A DNA stretch of 64,000 bases from Aquiflexum balticum DSM 16537. GTDB taxonomy: Bacteria > Bacteroidota > Bacteroidia > Cytophagales > Cyclobacteriaceae. The DNA is taken from assembly GCF_900176595.1 (NCBI RefSeq), contig NZ_LT838813.1:5288001-5352000 (forward strand), written 5' to 3'. The position numbers and the translations under genes were made by a program. The notes below the pieces were generated by a model that did no database searches, was not told the origin of the DNA, and worked only from the letters and a program-made list of their open reading frames with translations. Positions 28,527 to 37,655 of this stretch are shown here, piece by piece (position 1 is the stretch's first letter; each line of letters begins with the position of its first letter).

Positions 28527-28868
28527 ATGACAATAGATGAGAGGCGGAGAAGGCGTTTCAGCGAAGAATTCCGTAAAGAACAAGTCTGTCTGATCGAGAG
28601 TGGCCGGGTCTCAATAATTGAGGTAAGTAGGCTGCATGAGGTCAAGGTGGAGAGTGTGAAAAGATGGTTGGTCCGTTTCGGTAAGAAGAAGCTTCCAGAG
28701 AAGATAATTGTGACTACTGGCAGGGACATTGACAGACTGCGTGAACTTGAGAAGGAAAACCGCAGGTTGCTTGAGCTTATCGGCAGACAGCAAGTTGAAC
28801 TTGTCTACCAGAAGGAACTGATCATTCTGGCCGAGGAAAAACTTGGAGAAAATTTCAAAAAAAAGTAA
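28527..28868 (+). CDS. IS3-family transposase OrfA
   Basis: 113 residues with an N-terminal helix-turn-helix (RRRRFSEEFRKEQVCLIESG, then SIIEVSRLHEVKVESVKRW) that binds the IS ends, and a C-terminal leucine-zipper-like helix (about 68-108). The gene ends in an A8 run followed by GTAATG: its TAA overlaps the ATG of orfB by one base. The A run is the kind of slippery site at which IS3 elements make an OrfAB fusion by -1 frameshifting; reinitiation at TAATG would give free OrfB. Confidence 0.88.
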   Translation: MTIDERRRRRFSEEFRKEQVCLIESGRVSIIEVSRLHEVKVESVKRWLVRFGKKKLPEKIIVTTGRDIDRLRELEKENRRLLELIGRQQVELVYQKELIILAEEKLGENFKKK

Positions 28869-29791
28869 TGGTCCCGTTGCTGATGTCGCTCAGGGGAAGT
28901 CTGTCAGTGCATGGGATTCCAATGGAAAGATTCTACAGCTATGTCGGCATAAGCCGGCAGGGTTTTTCGAAGGCCGCCCAGCGGTACAAGGAGGAGTGCC
29001 GGATGGTTGGGGAGTTTGCCGTACTGGTAAAGTCTTACAGACTGGAGAAAGATAGAAGGGCGGGTTCGAGATCTGTTTTCCACAACCTTGGGATCAAATC
29101 CGGGTATGGCATCGGGACAAACAAATTCGAGCGTCTCATGTCGTCAAATGGACTGGTGCTTCCGGCGCTGAACACGAGGATTGTCACCACAAAGTCTTCA
29201 ATGCAGAGCTGGAACTATCCCAATCTGCTCAATGGACTGACTATCAACGATATAAATATGGCCGTGGTAGGTGATCTGACTTATATCAATATCTGTGGGA
29301 GGCGCTATTTTCTTTTCTGCCTGACCGATATTTACAGCGCAAGGATAGTCGGTTCCGGTTTTGGGGAAAGTATGAGGGCAGAGGATGCGAAATCCGCACA
29401 GGACCAATGGGTCGGACTCAGAGGGAAGGAGAACCTGATGGACTGCATCCACCACACAGATGGCGGGACCCAATATTTCTCGGCCCTCTACCTCGGAGGC
29501 CTAAATAAACTGGGAGTCCGCGTAAGCTGTGCAAAAAACTGTCTGATGAACGGATATGCCGAGCAGAGGAACGGACTGATCAAACACCATCTGGTGCCTA
29601 CCATAAAGGCATGGGAAAAAGCAGGTCTGAAAAGAGAATTCGAAAGGATCATACATGTTTACAACTATGAGAGAAAACAGGAAGGCCTGGGGTGGCTCAG
29701 TCCTGTGGAGTTCGAGAAAAAGATTTCGGGCTTGTCTGAAAAACCCGGTCACACCCTATATGATTTCGGTCAAAATAAAAATGGGTTTTAG
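28868..29791 (+). CDS. IS3-family transposase OrfB (DDE integrase core)
   Basis: 307 residues. HTH_21-like region, then an rve integrase core with the catalytic acidic residues in VVGDLTYI, HHTDGGTQY and NGYAEQRNGLIK (DDE). Full length and apparently intact, so the element could still be active. The usual upstream helical region (RQGFSKAAQRYKEE) is present. It acts with OrfA on the 18-bp terminal repeats. Confidence 0.9.
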   Translation: MVPLLMSLRGSLSVHGIPMERFYSYVGISRQGFSKAAQRYKEECRMVGEFAVLVKSYRLEKDRRAGSRSVFHNLGIKSGYGIGTNKFERLMSSNGLVLPALNTRIVTTKSSMQSWNYPNLLNGLTINDINMAVVGDLTYINICGRRYFLFCLTDIYSARIVGSGFGESMRAEDAKSAQDQWVGLRGKENLMDCIHHTDGGTQYFSALYLGGLNKLGVRVSCAKNCLMNGYAEQRNGLIKHHLVPTIKAWEKAGLKREFERIIHVYNYERKQEGLGWLSPVEFEKKISGLSEKPGHTLYDFGQNKNGF

Positions 29792-30029
29792 GAGGCATGA
29801 AGCGACCAAAAAGAGCCTTGAAAAAAGAGCAGCCCAAAAAAGTTTAGGCTGCCCATGGCCTCTGGCCTTTTCAGTCGATCAGGATCATTCCTTGAAAGGT
29901 TGCTCCCCAGCAGAGCCCTTCTCCGCTTATCCTGATAAATTAAATATAATTCCTACTTTTGGTTTTCACCAGAAAAGTTATCAACAAGGTTTGGGGTTTA
30001 GGTAGGGAACCTGTCAACCTATATCATGA

Positions 30030-30084
30030 AAGTTCATTCATCCAAACATCTCAATTCTAAAATCAAAAATCTAAAATCGCCCCC
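30030..30084. repeat. Intergenic module 7, right end
   Basis: The last ~40 nt before the unit G stop (TCTAAAATC runs, then GCCCCCCTATCTCTCCACC) are identical to the corresponding ends of modules 1, 2 and 8. The rest of the spacer is missing, replaced by the IS and unique sequence. Confidence 0.7.
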
Positions 30085-32445
30085 CTATCTCTCCACCCTG
30101 ATCTGCCTTCTAAGCAGTGCATCTCTGTAGCGGATATGCACATAGTAGAAACCTTTGGGGATGCGGCTGAGATCCAGGCTGGTCTCTTGATGGGCCGGCT
30201 TAGCCGGGATGAGTTCCCTGCCCTGACCGTCGTAGAGGCTGACCTCAAAGTCCTGGTCAGCACCCTTGCCAAGGTCTTCCGGGTCAAGACTGATATGGAG
30301 GATGTCCGATGTGGGATTAGGGTAAAGGGTAAAATGCTCCCAGGGGTTATAGACGTAAATACCTATCTCGCTGCCCCTGGCCCCGCAGGGATTGACCACA
30401 TCCAGTTCCAATGAATACAGCCCTGTAGTGCTGAAGGACAGGGTGATGCCATTGGTACCCTGATTGCCGATCCAATGATACCCGGAGGGGAACACAGACC
30501 ACTGGTAATCCGTGATGCCCATATAGGGATTGCCGGTGGCAAAGTAGTTCTCCACCGTATTGACGGCCATCTCGTAGGGACCTTCTATGCTGGATACGGC
30601 CCTGCCGACCCAGAATTCGGTAGAGGATTCAATGACTCCACATCCACCATCTATGGAAAAAGTCAAAGTGGCCTGTCCGGATGAGCCCCAGCTTGCAGGA
30701 CTCAGGCTGGCATTTGTACCGTTACCTGATGTGCTGCCTGAGAACAGGTGGGTAGGTGAGACCGACCAGCTTACCGTACTGCCTGCCGGGGCGTTCTGTA
30801 GGGTAAAGGCATTGGTGGAACAGAGGTAGTCGGGGCCGGAAATGGTGGGTAAGGCTGCCTGGACGGCTGCTAGAGCATTTAAACGGCCAAAACCGAAAGT
30901 ATTATCAAAACCGCTTGGCCCCATATCCGTTGCAGTTTGCTGTAAAATGGTTCTCACTTGGGCTTCGGTCAAGTTTGGGTTAACAGAGAGCATTAATGCT
31001 GCAACTCCAGAAACTTGGGGGGCGGCAGCTGAGGTTCCCCCAAAGGTATCCGTATAATTTCCATTGTCATAGCCGAGATTCCCCATCCTGTCTGTGGTGA
31101 CTACATCACCATTACCCCCCAAATTTCCAGAGGGAGCTACCAAATCCATTTGCGGCCCCCGACTACTATAATTCCATATATCCCCGTTTCTGTAAATGGC
31201 ACCTACAGTAATCACTCCGTTCACGTTAGCAGGAAAAGTTACGCCGTTAAAGCAGTTGTTGCACTCAGGTCGCGAATGAGAATTTCCCGATGCAAAAACC
31301 ACCACGCTTCCCAGTCCACCTCTACCCTGGGTTCTGGCACGGTTTATAGCAAAGGTGATTTCATCAAAATTAGCTCCTTGGGCAACGAAACCCCAGGAAT
31401 TACTTAATATCTCCGCCTCACCATCATCCCAAGCCCAATCTATCGCATCAGCCAAATCATCAATATCTTCATTAAAAACAACCCATTGATTACCAAAAGG
31501 GTCGGTAACAATGTCCCAGTCATTGAATATATTCACTGGAATAATTTGTGTACACGGTGCCACACCCGCTATACCCAAATTGTTGTGAGTTGCTGAAATA
31601 ATACCGGCACATGCTTGGCCATGACCAATTATATGTAGATTCGCAGGTGGAGGAGGCGCTACTGGTGCTCCAAATCCCGTATTATTTGTAGGCGTAAATC
31701 CAGGTAGAACTCTCCCATCAATATCTTCATGGTTTTCAACACCGTCATCAATAACAGCCACCCTTACTTCCCTGACACCCTGGGTAATGCCCCAAGCCTG
31801 GGGGGCATTGATATCAATATTGTTTCCCTGATTCAAATAGTATTGATCAGGATAAAGTGGATCGGTTGGAACCACCTGATATCTTTCTACAGAGGCTTTA
31901 AAATTTGGGTGACAGTAACTGACAAGATCACTTTCGTAAATCAAATTAGCGAGGCTAATAACATTATTCCAGTCTCGAATTAATACTTTAAAGGTATTAT
32001 ACCTCCTTGTTACAAAAGAATTGTATTCACCTTCTATCAAGTGAAGGATACTATCGATGGTAACTCCTGGCTTTGCTTGAAGCAGTATCTCTCCGTTAAT
32101 AAAAATGGGGGGGTCTTCACCCTCGAAATTAAGACCATACGCTGCAGATTCAATTTCAGGAATTTCCACTTTTATGCTGTCAATATCCAAAGGTATCGTT
32201 TTGGATTTGATTATGATTTCTCCATTTACTGTTTTACTCGCAGAAAAAGATAAATCAGCTTTTTGAATTCTTGAAGTTAAAGCCTGTAAGTCTGTCCCAA
32301 GCTTTGTCTTTACAAGCATCGAGTTTTTATCAACTGACAAGTAATGCTTTTTCCCATCAGACCAGTAATAAAGTTTTTCTTTGTTTACCGATGACACTAT
32401 TACGAATAAAAGCAATAAACTAAAAAAGAGTAGAATGTTTTTCAT
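30085..32445 (-). CDS. Unit G: secreted subtilisin-like (S8) protease with T9SS tail (intact partner of D)
   Basis: 786 residues. Signal peptide 1-20, propeptide with LYYWSDGKKHYLSV, catalytic domain from about 190 with Asp233 (AVIDDGVENHED), His275 (GHGQACAG) and Ser472 (GGTSAA); NNCFN/PEC Cys near 395 are specific to this type. Tail subtype 2 with its own variant of the sorting domain (LDPEDLGKGADQD), ending RRQIRVER. A C7 run encodes DPPI at residues 111-114 and is the same site that has grown to 9 in unit D, so the gene carries a mutable homopolymer early in its frame. Start lies 3 nt after the upstream lipoprotein stop. Confidence 0.92.
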   Translation of the reverse strand: MKNILLFFSLLLLFVIVSSVNKEKLYYWSDGKKHYLSVDKNSMLVKTKLGTDLQALTSRIQKADLSFSASKTVNGEIIIKSKTIPLDIDSIKVEIPEIESAAYGLNFEGEDPPIFINGEILLQAKPGVTIDSILHLIEGEYNSFVTRRYNTFKVLIRDWNNVISLANLIYESDLVSYCHPNFKASVERYQVVPTDPLYPDQYYLNQGNNIDINAPQAWGITQGVREVRVAVIDDGVENHEDIDGRVLPGFTPTNNTGFGAPVAPPPPANLHIIGHGQACAGIISATHNNLGIAGVAPCTQIIPVNIFNDWDIVTDPFGNQWVVFNEDIDDLADAIDWAWDDGEAEILSNSWGFVAQGANFDEITFAINRARTQGRGGLGSVVVFASGNSHSRPECNNCFNGVTFPANVNGVITVGAIYRNGDIWNYSSRGPQMDLVAPSGNLGGNGDVVTTDRMGNLGYDNGNYTDTFGGTSAAAPQVSGVAALMLSVNPNLTEAQVRTILQQTATDMGPSGFDNTFGFGRLNALAAVQAALPTISGPDYLCSTNAFTLQNAPAGSTVSWSVSPTHLFSGSTSGNGTNASLSPASWGSSGQATLTFSIDGGCGVIESSTEFWVGRAVSSIEGPYEMAVNTVENYFATGNPYMGITDYQWSVFPSGYHWIGNQGTNGITLSFSTTGLYSLELDVVNPCGARGSEIGIYVYNPWEHFTLYPNPTSDILHISLDPEDLGKGADQDFEVSLYDGQGRELIPAKPAHQETSLDLSRIPKGFYYVHIRYRDALLRRQIRVER

Positions 32446-32448
32446 TTT

Positions 32449-32820
32449 TCACGGACAATATTCGGTTGAATAATCGGTAATAACTATCATAGGAACGGCC
32501 AAAGGAGCGAGATTTGCCGGGCAAATTAGATTAGCATATGTTGAGTCTTGTTCTGCATTAAAGAATCTATAGCTGAAATATATTATTTCTTCAGATAATG
32601 CCCCACCTGGATATTGTATAACATTTTGATACTGCTCACCTTCCCATCTAATTTCTTCACCCTTTAAAGTACCTGAAAGCACCTGTATAACATTTACGTT
32701 GTAGCAGGACTGATACCCTATCACTTTACCCTGTACACATTCTGGCAATGATTCATCTTCACATCCAAAAATGCTAAGGATCAGTAGTATGATTGCAGTT
32801 ATTTTTATGGAATTTTTCAT
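32449..32820 (-). CDS. Unit G: small lipoprotein, putative protease inhibitor
   Basis: 123 residues from ATG 32820, lipobox IFGC (Cys20). Near-identical to 20692-21063. Four Cys, strand-rich, CVQGKVIGYQSC near the N-terminus. Sits between the BsuPI-like gene (13 nt upstream) and the intact protease G (3 nt downstream), making this the best preserved three-gene unit. Whether it or the BsuPI-like protein is the true inhibitor of protease G cannot be told from sequence. Confidence 0.75.
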   Translation of the reverse strand: MKNSIKITAIILLILSIFGCEDESLPECVQGKVIGYQSCYNVNVIQVLSGTLKGEEIRWEGEQYQNVIQYPGGALSEEIIYFSYRFFNAEQDSTYANLICPANLAPLAVPMIVITDYSTEYCP

Positions 32821-32833
32821 ATCCTGTTCTATA

Positions 32834-33394
32834 TTATTTAACCTCAAAATCAATCCTAAATTTTCCATGAAAGGCTTCGTACAGGGCAAAAGTGATCTCC
32901 TGCTCGAATTCCACAAAGTATTTTCCCGGAGTTAGTGCATCCCTTTCATGGTAGAAGATTTGCCAATTGTCAAACATATAGGTCTTTTCATTATCCCCTT
33001 TCCAGGACATTCGTATAACCATTTCTCCTTTGGCCGGAAGATGCCTTCCCCATCTAGAATCCCTCATGTATTTGGGTGTATGGGGAGTGCCGATTTCTAC
33101 AATACCACCATTGGGCATTTCGGAACTCGGGGGAATAATTCTGTAAACCGTAAACATTTGGCGGTAATTAAAATGACTGTCGAAATACCACGTTACGGAT
33201 TCATCTAATCGATTGATGATCCTATAGTCAAAAAGGATATCCTCCCCTTCAATAAAAGAAGTAGACGGTTCTCCGGTGTCATTGAGTAACTGAAACCGTA
33301 CTTCCACAGGATGGTTTGGCGATTCTTTGTCAAAGCACGAAAAAGCCAAAATAAGGATTAAGAGTGGCATAATGGTAAAGGCAAATTGTCTCAT
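32834..33394 (-). CDS. Unit G: BsuPI-like lipoprotein, putative protease inhibitor
   Basis: 186 residues, lipobox AFSC (Cys20). Identical in protein sequence to the unit D copy. Ig-like strand pattern and the terminal PGKYFVEFE element resemble BsuPI, a protease inhibitor domain. First gene after the leader in unit G. The complete identity of the two copies while the D protease has decayed fits either a recent duplication or selection on the lipoprotein. Confidence 0.7.
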   Translation of the reverse strand: MRQFAFTIMPLLILILAFSCFDKESPNHPVEVRFQLLNDTGEPSTSFIEGEDILFDYRIINRLDESVTWYFDSHFNYRQMFTVYRIIPPSSEMPNGGIVEIGTPHTPKYMRDSRWGRHLPAKGEMVIRMSWKGDNEKTYMFDNWQIFYHERDALTPGKYFVEFEQEITFALYEAFHGKFRIDFEVK

Positions 33395-33411
33395 AACTTC
33401 CGTTGTTTAGG

Positions 33412-34126
33412 TGGGACAAAATTTCATAGCTATGACGTATCCAAAACCCAATATGCTACAATCTAAACCCAATTATTCTCAAAAACAATAATTAGTTGAA
33501 AAATTACTATAAAATTAAGCGGAAATAATCGAGATGTTAAGGCTGATTTAATTTATTGTTAATGAGCGGTTTATATGGATATCCATATCTAAATTGATAC
33601 TTCTTTCTCCGTCATTCCCAGAATTGGAGGGACTGTTTCTTTGTAGGTGTTTTTGTCTCCACTAAAAATATTTATCCCTAATTTTGAAGGATAATCCATG
33701 AATACATTTGGCTAAAGCCTTTGGAAAGCGACAGGCTTTTTTAACCGTCCAGCTAAAGCAGGACGCAATTCATTTCCTTTAATTCCTTACTTCTCGACAT
33801 ATTTGGAAGGAAAATTAGATAGATCAACGATCCCCCAGACATAAAAATAATGACCTTATCCGGACTTGGCATCAAATATTTAACCACAAAAGACGCAATG
33901 GATCCGCTAAGGTCTACGGAGATCTCCTGAATGAACCCCTATTTCAACCACTCCTCCCCTTTCTTGATTCCCCCATTTACAATTAGACAAGCTTTCTTGT
34001 GTTCCCGATTCTCGGGACAGGCTTTATGTCTTATGCCTGTCTGCCTTCCGGAATGTCCCCCATCATCCTAACTGCTATCTCATTTTTAATTCTAAAATCT
34101 AAAATCAAAAATCTAAAATCGCCCCC
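33412..34126. repeat. Intergenic module 8
   Basis: Complete module with leader of unit G, hairpin pair and full 350-nt A/B-type spacer down to the protease H stop. Differs from modules 1 and 2 by a handful of substitutions (for example TTTAACCACAAAAG for TTTAGCCGCAAAAG). Confidence 0.8.
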
Positions 34127-36304
34127 CTATCTCTCCACCCTGATCTGCCTTCTAAGCAGTGCATCTCTGTAGCGGATATGGACATAGTAGAAGCCCTTGG
34201 GGATGCGGCTTAGGTCCAGGCTGGTCTGCTGATGGGCCAGCTTTGCAGGGATAAGTTCCCTGCCCTGACCGTCGTAGAGACTGACCTCAAAGTCCTGGTC
34301 ACCACCCCTGCCACGGGTCTCCAAGTCCATACTGATTTGGAGGATGTCCGATGTGGGATTGGGGTAAAGGGTAAAATGCTCCCAGGGGTTATAGACATGG
34401 ACAGGCATTTCCGTGCCCATCACCCCACAGGGATTGGTGACATCCAATCCGAGGGAGTAAAACCCGGGGAAGCTGATGGTGAGTGTGATGCCGGGCATCC
34501 CCTGCCCATAGATCCAATCGTATCCCGAAGGATAGACCGACCATTGGTAATCCGTGATGCCCATAAGGTGCAACATGCCTGTATAGGGAAAAAACCCTTC
34601 CGCATAATAGGCCTCCACGGTATTGGTTGGCATATCGTAAGGGCCTATGATATCCGCGCGTGCCTTGCCCACCCAGAAAGATTGCTGCACCTCCACTTCC
34701 CCGCAATCTGTATCTATCGCAAAGGTTATGGTCGCCTGTCCCGAGGCAGTGGAACCGGAAGGACTGAGGGGTGCAGAACTGCTACTGCCGGATGTACTGC
34801 CAGAGAACAGATGGGTTGGGGAGACTGTCCAAGCAACGGGAAGGTCTAAAGGTGCATTTATTAGATTAAAAGAAGAAGTCGAACATAAATAATCTGGACC
34901 TGAGATTGATGAAAAAACCTTATCAACAGGATTGTCAATCAAGGTATTCATCGCGACAATCCCTTCATTTCCTGGATCTAAAAATTGACAAAGGACAGGC
35001 CAGGATTTGCTAATCCTTACAGAATAAGTGTCAATGTTTTGAAAATTTGAACAGGTTAGTACTTGTTCCGCACTTCTTAAGGAACCTATTACTCTTTTAA
35101 ATTGATTAAATGTAGGACTACCAGAGCTGTTGGTTTCCGGGAAGCCGTTATTTAAATTATATTTCCAGACATTATATGATGTCCCAGGCTCTACTATTGG
35201 AATTGCCAAACCTCCTTCCATGTATTTTTGAACATCTCCTTTGGGATGATGCACTCCGTATGTTTTTGTAATCGGTTCATCAATAATACTCCATCCTAAA
35301 TATGATACAGGATTAGTTGAAAATATTTGACTAGTCCCTGGATTAGTTTGCAGCTCGATTAATCGAAGATCATTTGAAGGGTCTAGTACAAGTGGTATTG
35401 CACCTTGTACGAAATAAGCCACGGGTCCTTCGATTGAATTATTACATTGAGGACTCTTATAGTGAAAAATCAATTTGAGATCAGGTGTCATATATCCTGC
35501 AATTCCATGAATCATACTAAGAAATAAGGGTCTTTTATCCTGAAAACCGTTATTAATTAAATAGCCAGTTCCGTGAATCCCTATATTGTTAAATTCGTCT
35601 AAGGGATCCGTGTAGGTAATTAATGCTACAGCTCTCGACTCATCATTAAAATCTGGAAAACAAACAATATTTTCTAAACATGAGGAAGAACAATCAAAAC
35701 CATAACAATTTGACCTCCCTTCAAATACTGTTTTTCTTACACCAAAAAAATCATACACTATATGTCCAACTCGTGAAATAACCAAATTACTTTTTTCAAT
35801 TTCATTTTGTGCTTCAATCAATAAAACCCTTATTTTATCCCCAGGAATAAATCCTGGGTCAAAATCAATATTTCTAGAAACATTCTCAACAGTGATAGGA
35901 CCAAGTACAAAAGATTCGGCATCATTTATCACAAACAATTTTGCACTACGAGAGAGTTTAATTTGACTAAAATTCAAACTTAATGTGTTCGAATTTGGAG
36001 AGAAAATTTCAATCTCCTTGATTGCTGTATTTTCAAAAGTTTGAAATGGAATTGTATCGAAATTAATATTTAAAACTAAATTCTTACCTATATTTAATGG
36101 ATCTAAAATTGATTCCTTTTCATTTATACTTTTTAAAATTTCAATAACCACAGAATCTTTATTAGGAAACTCAGGTATAATTGGAATATTTTGTTTTGAA
36201 ATTTTCTTTGGAATCAATTGTGAATCCATTTTTTCAACCTTAACTTGACCAAATACGCTAGTATTTGCTAGGTAACAAAAGAATAATATTATAAAATTTT
36301 TCAT
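34127..36304 (-). CDS. Unit H: secreted lysyl-endopeptidase-like serine protease with hybrid T9SS tail
   Basis: 725 residues. Signal peptide 1-19 (ends VFGQ), AT-rich head, chymotrypsin-fold domain homologous to unit A. Triad positions are kept: His266 (SMIHGIAG, where A has TADHC), Asp312 (SNDLRLIEL), Ser394 (NSSGSP). Cys next to the catalytic His is lost, so activity is likely but less certain than in A. The Ig-like part of the tail is subtype 1 as in A, whereas the final ~90 residues match unit B (METRGRGGDQD, AKLAHQQTSLDL), indicating a recombinant tail. No co-directional lipoprotein precedes it; a different lipoprotein is divergent 46 nt away. Confidence 0.85.
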   Translation of the reverse strand: MKNFIILFFCYLANTSVFGQVKVEKMDSQLIPKKISKQNIPIIPEFPNKDSVVIEILKSINEKESILDPLNIGKNLVLNINFDTIPFQTFENTAIKEIEIFSPNSNTLSLNFSQIKLSRSAKLFVINDAESFVLGPITVENVSRNIDFDPGFIPGDKIRVLLIEAQNEIEKSNLVISRVGHIVYDFFGVRKTVFEGRSNCYGFDCSSSCLENIVCFPDFNDESRAVALITYTDPLDEFNNIGIHGTGYLINNGFQDKRPLFLSMIHGIAGYMTPDLKLIFHYKSPQCNNSIEGPVAYFVQGAIPLVLDPSNDLRLIELQTNPGTSQIFSTNPVSYLGWSIIDEPITKTYGVHHPKGDVQKYMEGGLAIPIVEPGTSYNVWKYNLNNGFPETNSSGSPTFNQFKRVIGSLRSAEQVLTCSNFQNIDTYSVRISKSWPVLCQFLDPGNEGIVAMNTLIDNPVDKVFSSISGPDYLCSTSSFNLINAPLDLPVAWTVSPTHLFSGSTSGSSSSAPLSPSGSTASGQATITFAIDTDCGEVEVQQSFWVGKARADIIGPYDMPTNTVEAYYAEGFFPYTGMLHLMGITDYQWSVYPSGYDWIYGQGMPGITLTISFPGFYSLGLDVTNPCGVMGTEMPVHVYNPWEHFTLYPNPTSDILQISMDLETRGRGGDQDFEVSLYDGQGRELIPAKLAHQQTSLDLSRIPKGFYYVHIRYRDALLRRQIRVER

Positions 36305-36350
36305 ATAATTTGTAATTAAAAACTATAAATACTAATTTAGTTAAAAATCT

Positions 36351-37175
36351 ATGAAAATGAAATCACTTGTTAAAAAGATAATTTTCTCATTAAGTCTTTT
36401 TATAGTAGGATGTTCATTAAACAATGAATCCGATCCCAATATTGACTCGGATCAACTTAGTGTCTTAAAAGAGGATGAATTAAGGGAAGTGTTTGCTCTG
36501 CATACACATTCGCCTAACGGTAAGCTTCATATGGCAATTACCTATGGGGGTAATTCGGATAAGACGGTATCTTCCCGAGAAATTTTTTATCCAATCAATG
36601 GCCTTTCTAACTATCATATTTTCAGAAATGGTACTGGGGACACCACTGGTTTGGCCCTTAATTTTTTAGAAGATGATGAAATTGTCTCTTCTTCCTATTT
36701 TGCTTTTCGAGAGGGTAAAGTGGATTGGGAGTTTACCCGGGAAATGGAATATAATAGTGACGGATTGATCGACAGAATGTATACTTCAAACCAGTCAAGG
36801 AGTAGGGAATTGGTTTCGATTTACCATTATGATTCACAAAACAGGCTTTTGGAGATTGAATATCCATATGAACATGGCGCAGAGTTGCTTGTGTATTCAT
36901 ATGATGACGATGGGAAAATAATCAGTGAATGGAAAACTGCAAGAGGACAGGAAGATTATAAGGTTGACCATTTTATCTACAGATACAACAACGACCTTCT
37001 TATGGCAAAGGAGACAGGTCCCGGTGGAGTTTTCAGTGAGGAAAGAAAAGACGCTTTGCGTTATTTTTACGATCCAAGCGACAGGTTGATTTTGGAAAAA
37101 AGATTTGATCCTAATTTTGGTTTCCAGCAAATTGGAAGAGTTGAATATACTTATTTTGATTCTTTAAACAATTGA
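36351..37175 (+). CDS. Lipoprotein with YD-like repeats, divergent from unit H
   Basis: 274 residues, lipobox IVGC (Cys21). The second half has repeated YxYDxxGxxI-like units (EYNSDGLIDRM, YHYDSQNRLLEIEY, YSYDDDGKIISEW, YRYNNDLL, YFYDPSDRLILEK), i.e. Rhs/YD-type beta repeats on a small scale. It is the only plus-strand gene of host type inside the array and shares a 46-nt promoter region with protease H. It could be the H partner by position, but size and fold differ from the other lipoproteins; equally it may be an unrelated inserted gene. Confidence 0.7.
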   Translation: MKMKSLVKKIIFSLSLFIVGCSLNNESDPNIDSDQLSVLKEDELREVFALHTHSPNGKLHMAITYGGNSDKTVSSREIFYPINGLSNYHIFRNGTGDTTGLALNFLEDDEIVSSSYFAFREGKVDWEFTREMEYNSDGLIDRMYTSNQSRSRELVSIYHYDSQNRLLEIEYPYEHGAELLVYSYDDDGKIISEWKTARGQEDYKVDHFIYRYNNDLLMAKETGPGGVFSEERKDALRYFYDPSDRLILEKRFDPNFGFQQIGRVEYTYFDSLNN

Positions 37176-37244
37176 AATTCAACTCACTTGCATAAATAAA
37201 CAACTAGTCATACTTCCTGCACAGCCCAATATTTCCAATTATTA

Positions 37245-37655
37245 GGAGTTGAAGTAACAGAGGAAGTCGGAGCAGTTTATTTTTACTACCGATCCCAAAG
37301 TTTTATAGATGGATTTGCATCCATCAATACACCCAAATCGCATTTCATTGTTTTAAATTTAGTTTGGGTCTGCAGCCTTTATTATTGAAAAGGAAAAATC
37401 AAGATCATCCCGTGATTTCTCTATTGCCCCCAAAGAATTTTTGTTTTGAAAATAAAGAATGTCTTCTTCTTTGATTCCCATCTGTGTTAAATCGAACTTG
37501 TTTATAATTGATTCAAATTTTACAAAATATTGCCCTTTCTGTTTAATCAAAGACGTTTTCTTGTTTTTGAGATAATAATAATCCATTTTTTCTTGGGCCA
37601 ATATGGATTGGGTCTGTCCAAAAAAAAGTAAAAAGAATAGTAATCTTAAAGCCAT
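37245..37655 (-). pseudogene. Unit I: remnant of an S8 protease without catalytic domain
   Basis: From ATG 37655 the frame encodes the signal peptide and propeptide start of a unit B paralogue (97 residues, DYYYLKNKK motif), then jumps from AADP directly to the sequence corresponding to residue 501 of protease B. The junction at 37363-37370 is TTTGGGTC; in unit B TTTGGGTCA occurs at 12492-12500 and 13704-13712, 1,212 bp (404 codons) apart, so the loss is in-frame. The next codon is TAA in place of Tyr503. Homology to B continues in decayed form to about 37250, at the start of the tail, and stops. Confidence 0.88.

Larger units (their letters stand above)
28472..30029 (+). mobile_element. IS3-family insertion sequence inside module 7
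   Basis: Two transposase genes flanked by an 18-bp perfect inverted repeat, TCATGATATAGGTTGACA, at 28472-28489 and 30012-30029; the core begins TG and ends CA as in IS3-type elements. About 1.56 kb. I find no clear target duplication at either border. It lies in the spacer between units F and G and damages no gene. Between the orfB stop and the right end (29792-30011) is non-coding DNA. Confidence 0.85.
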
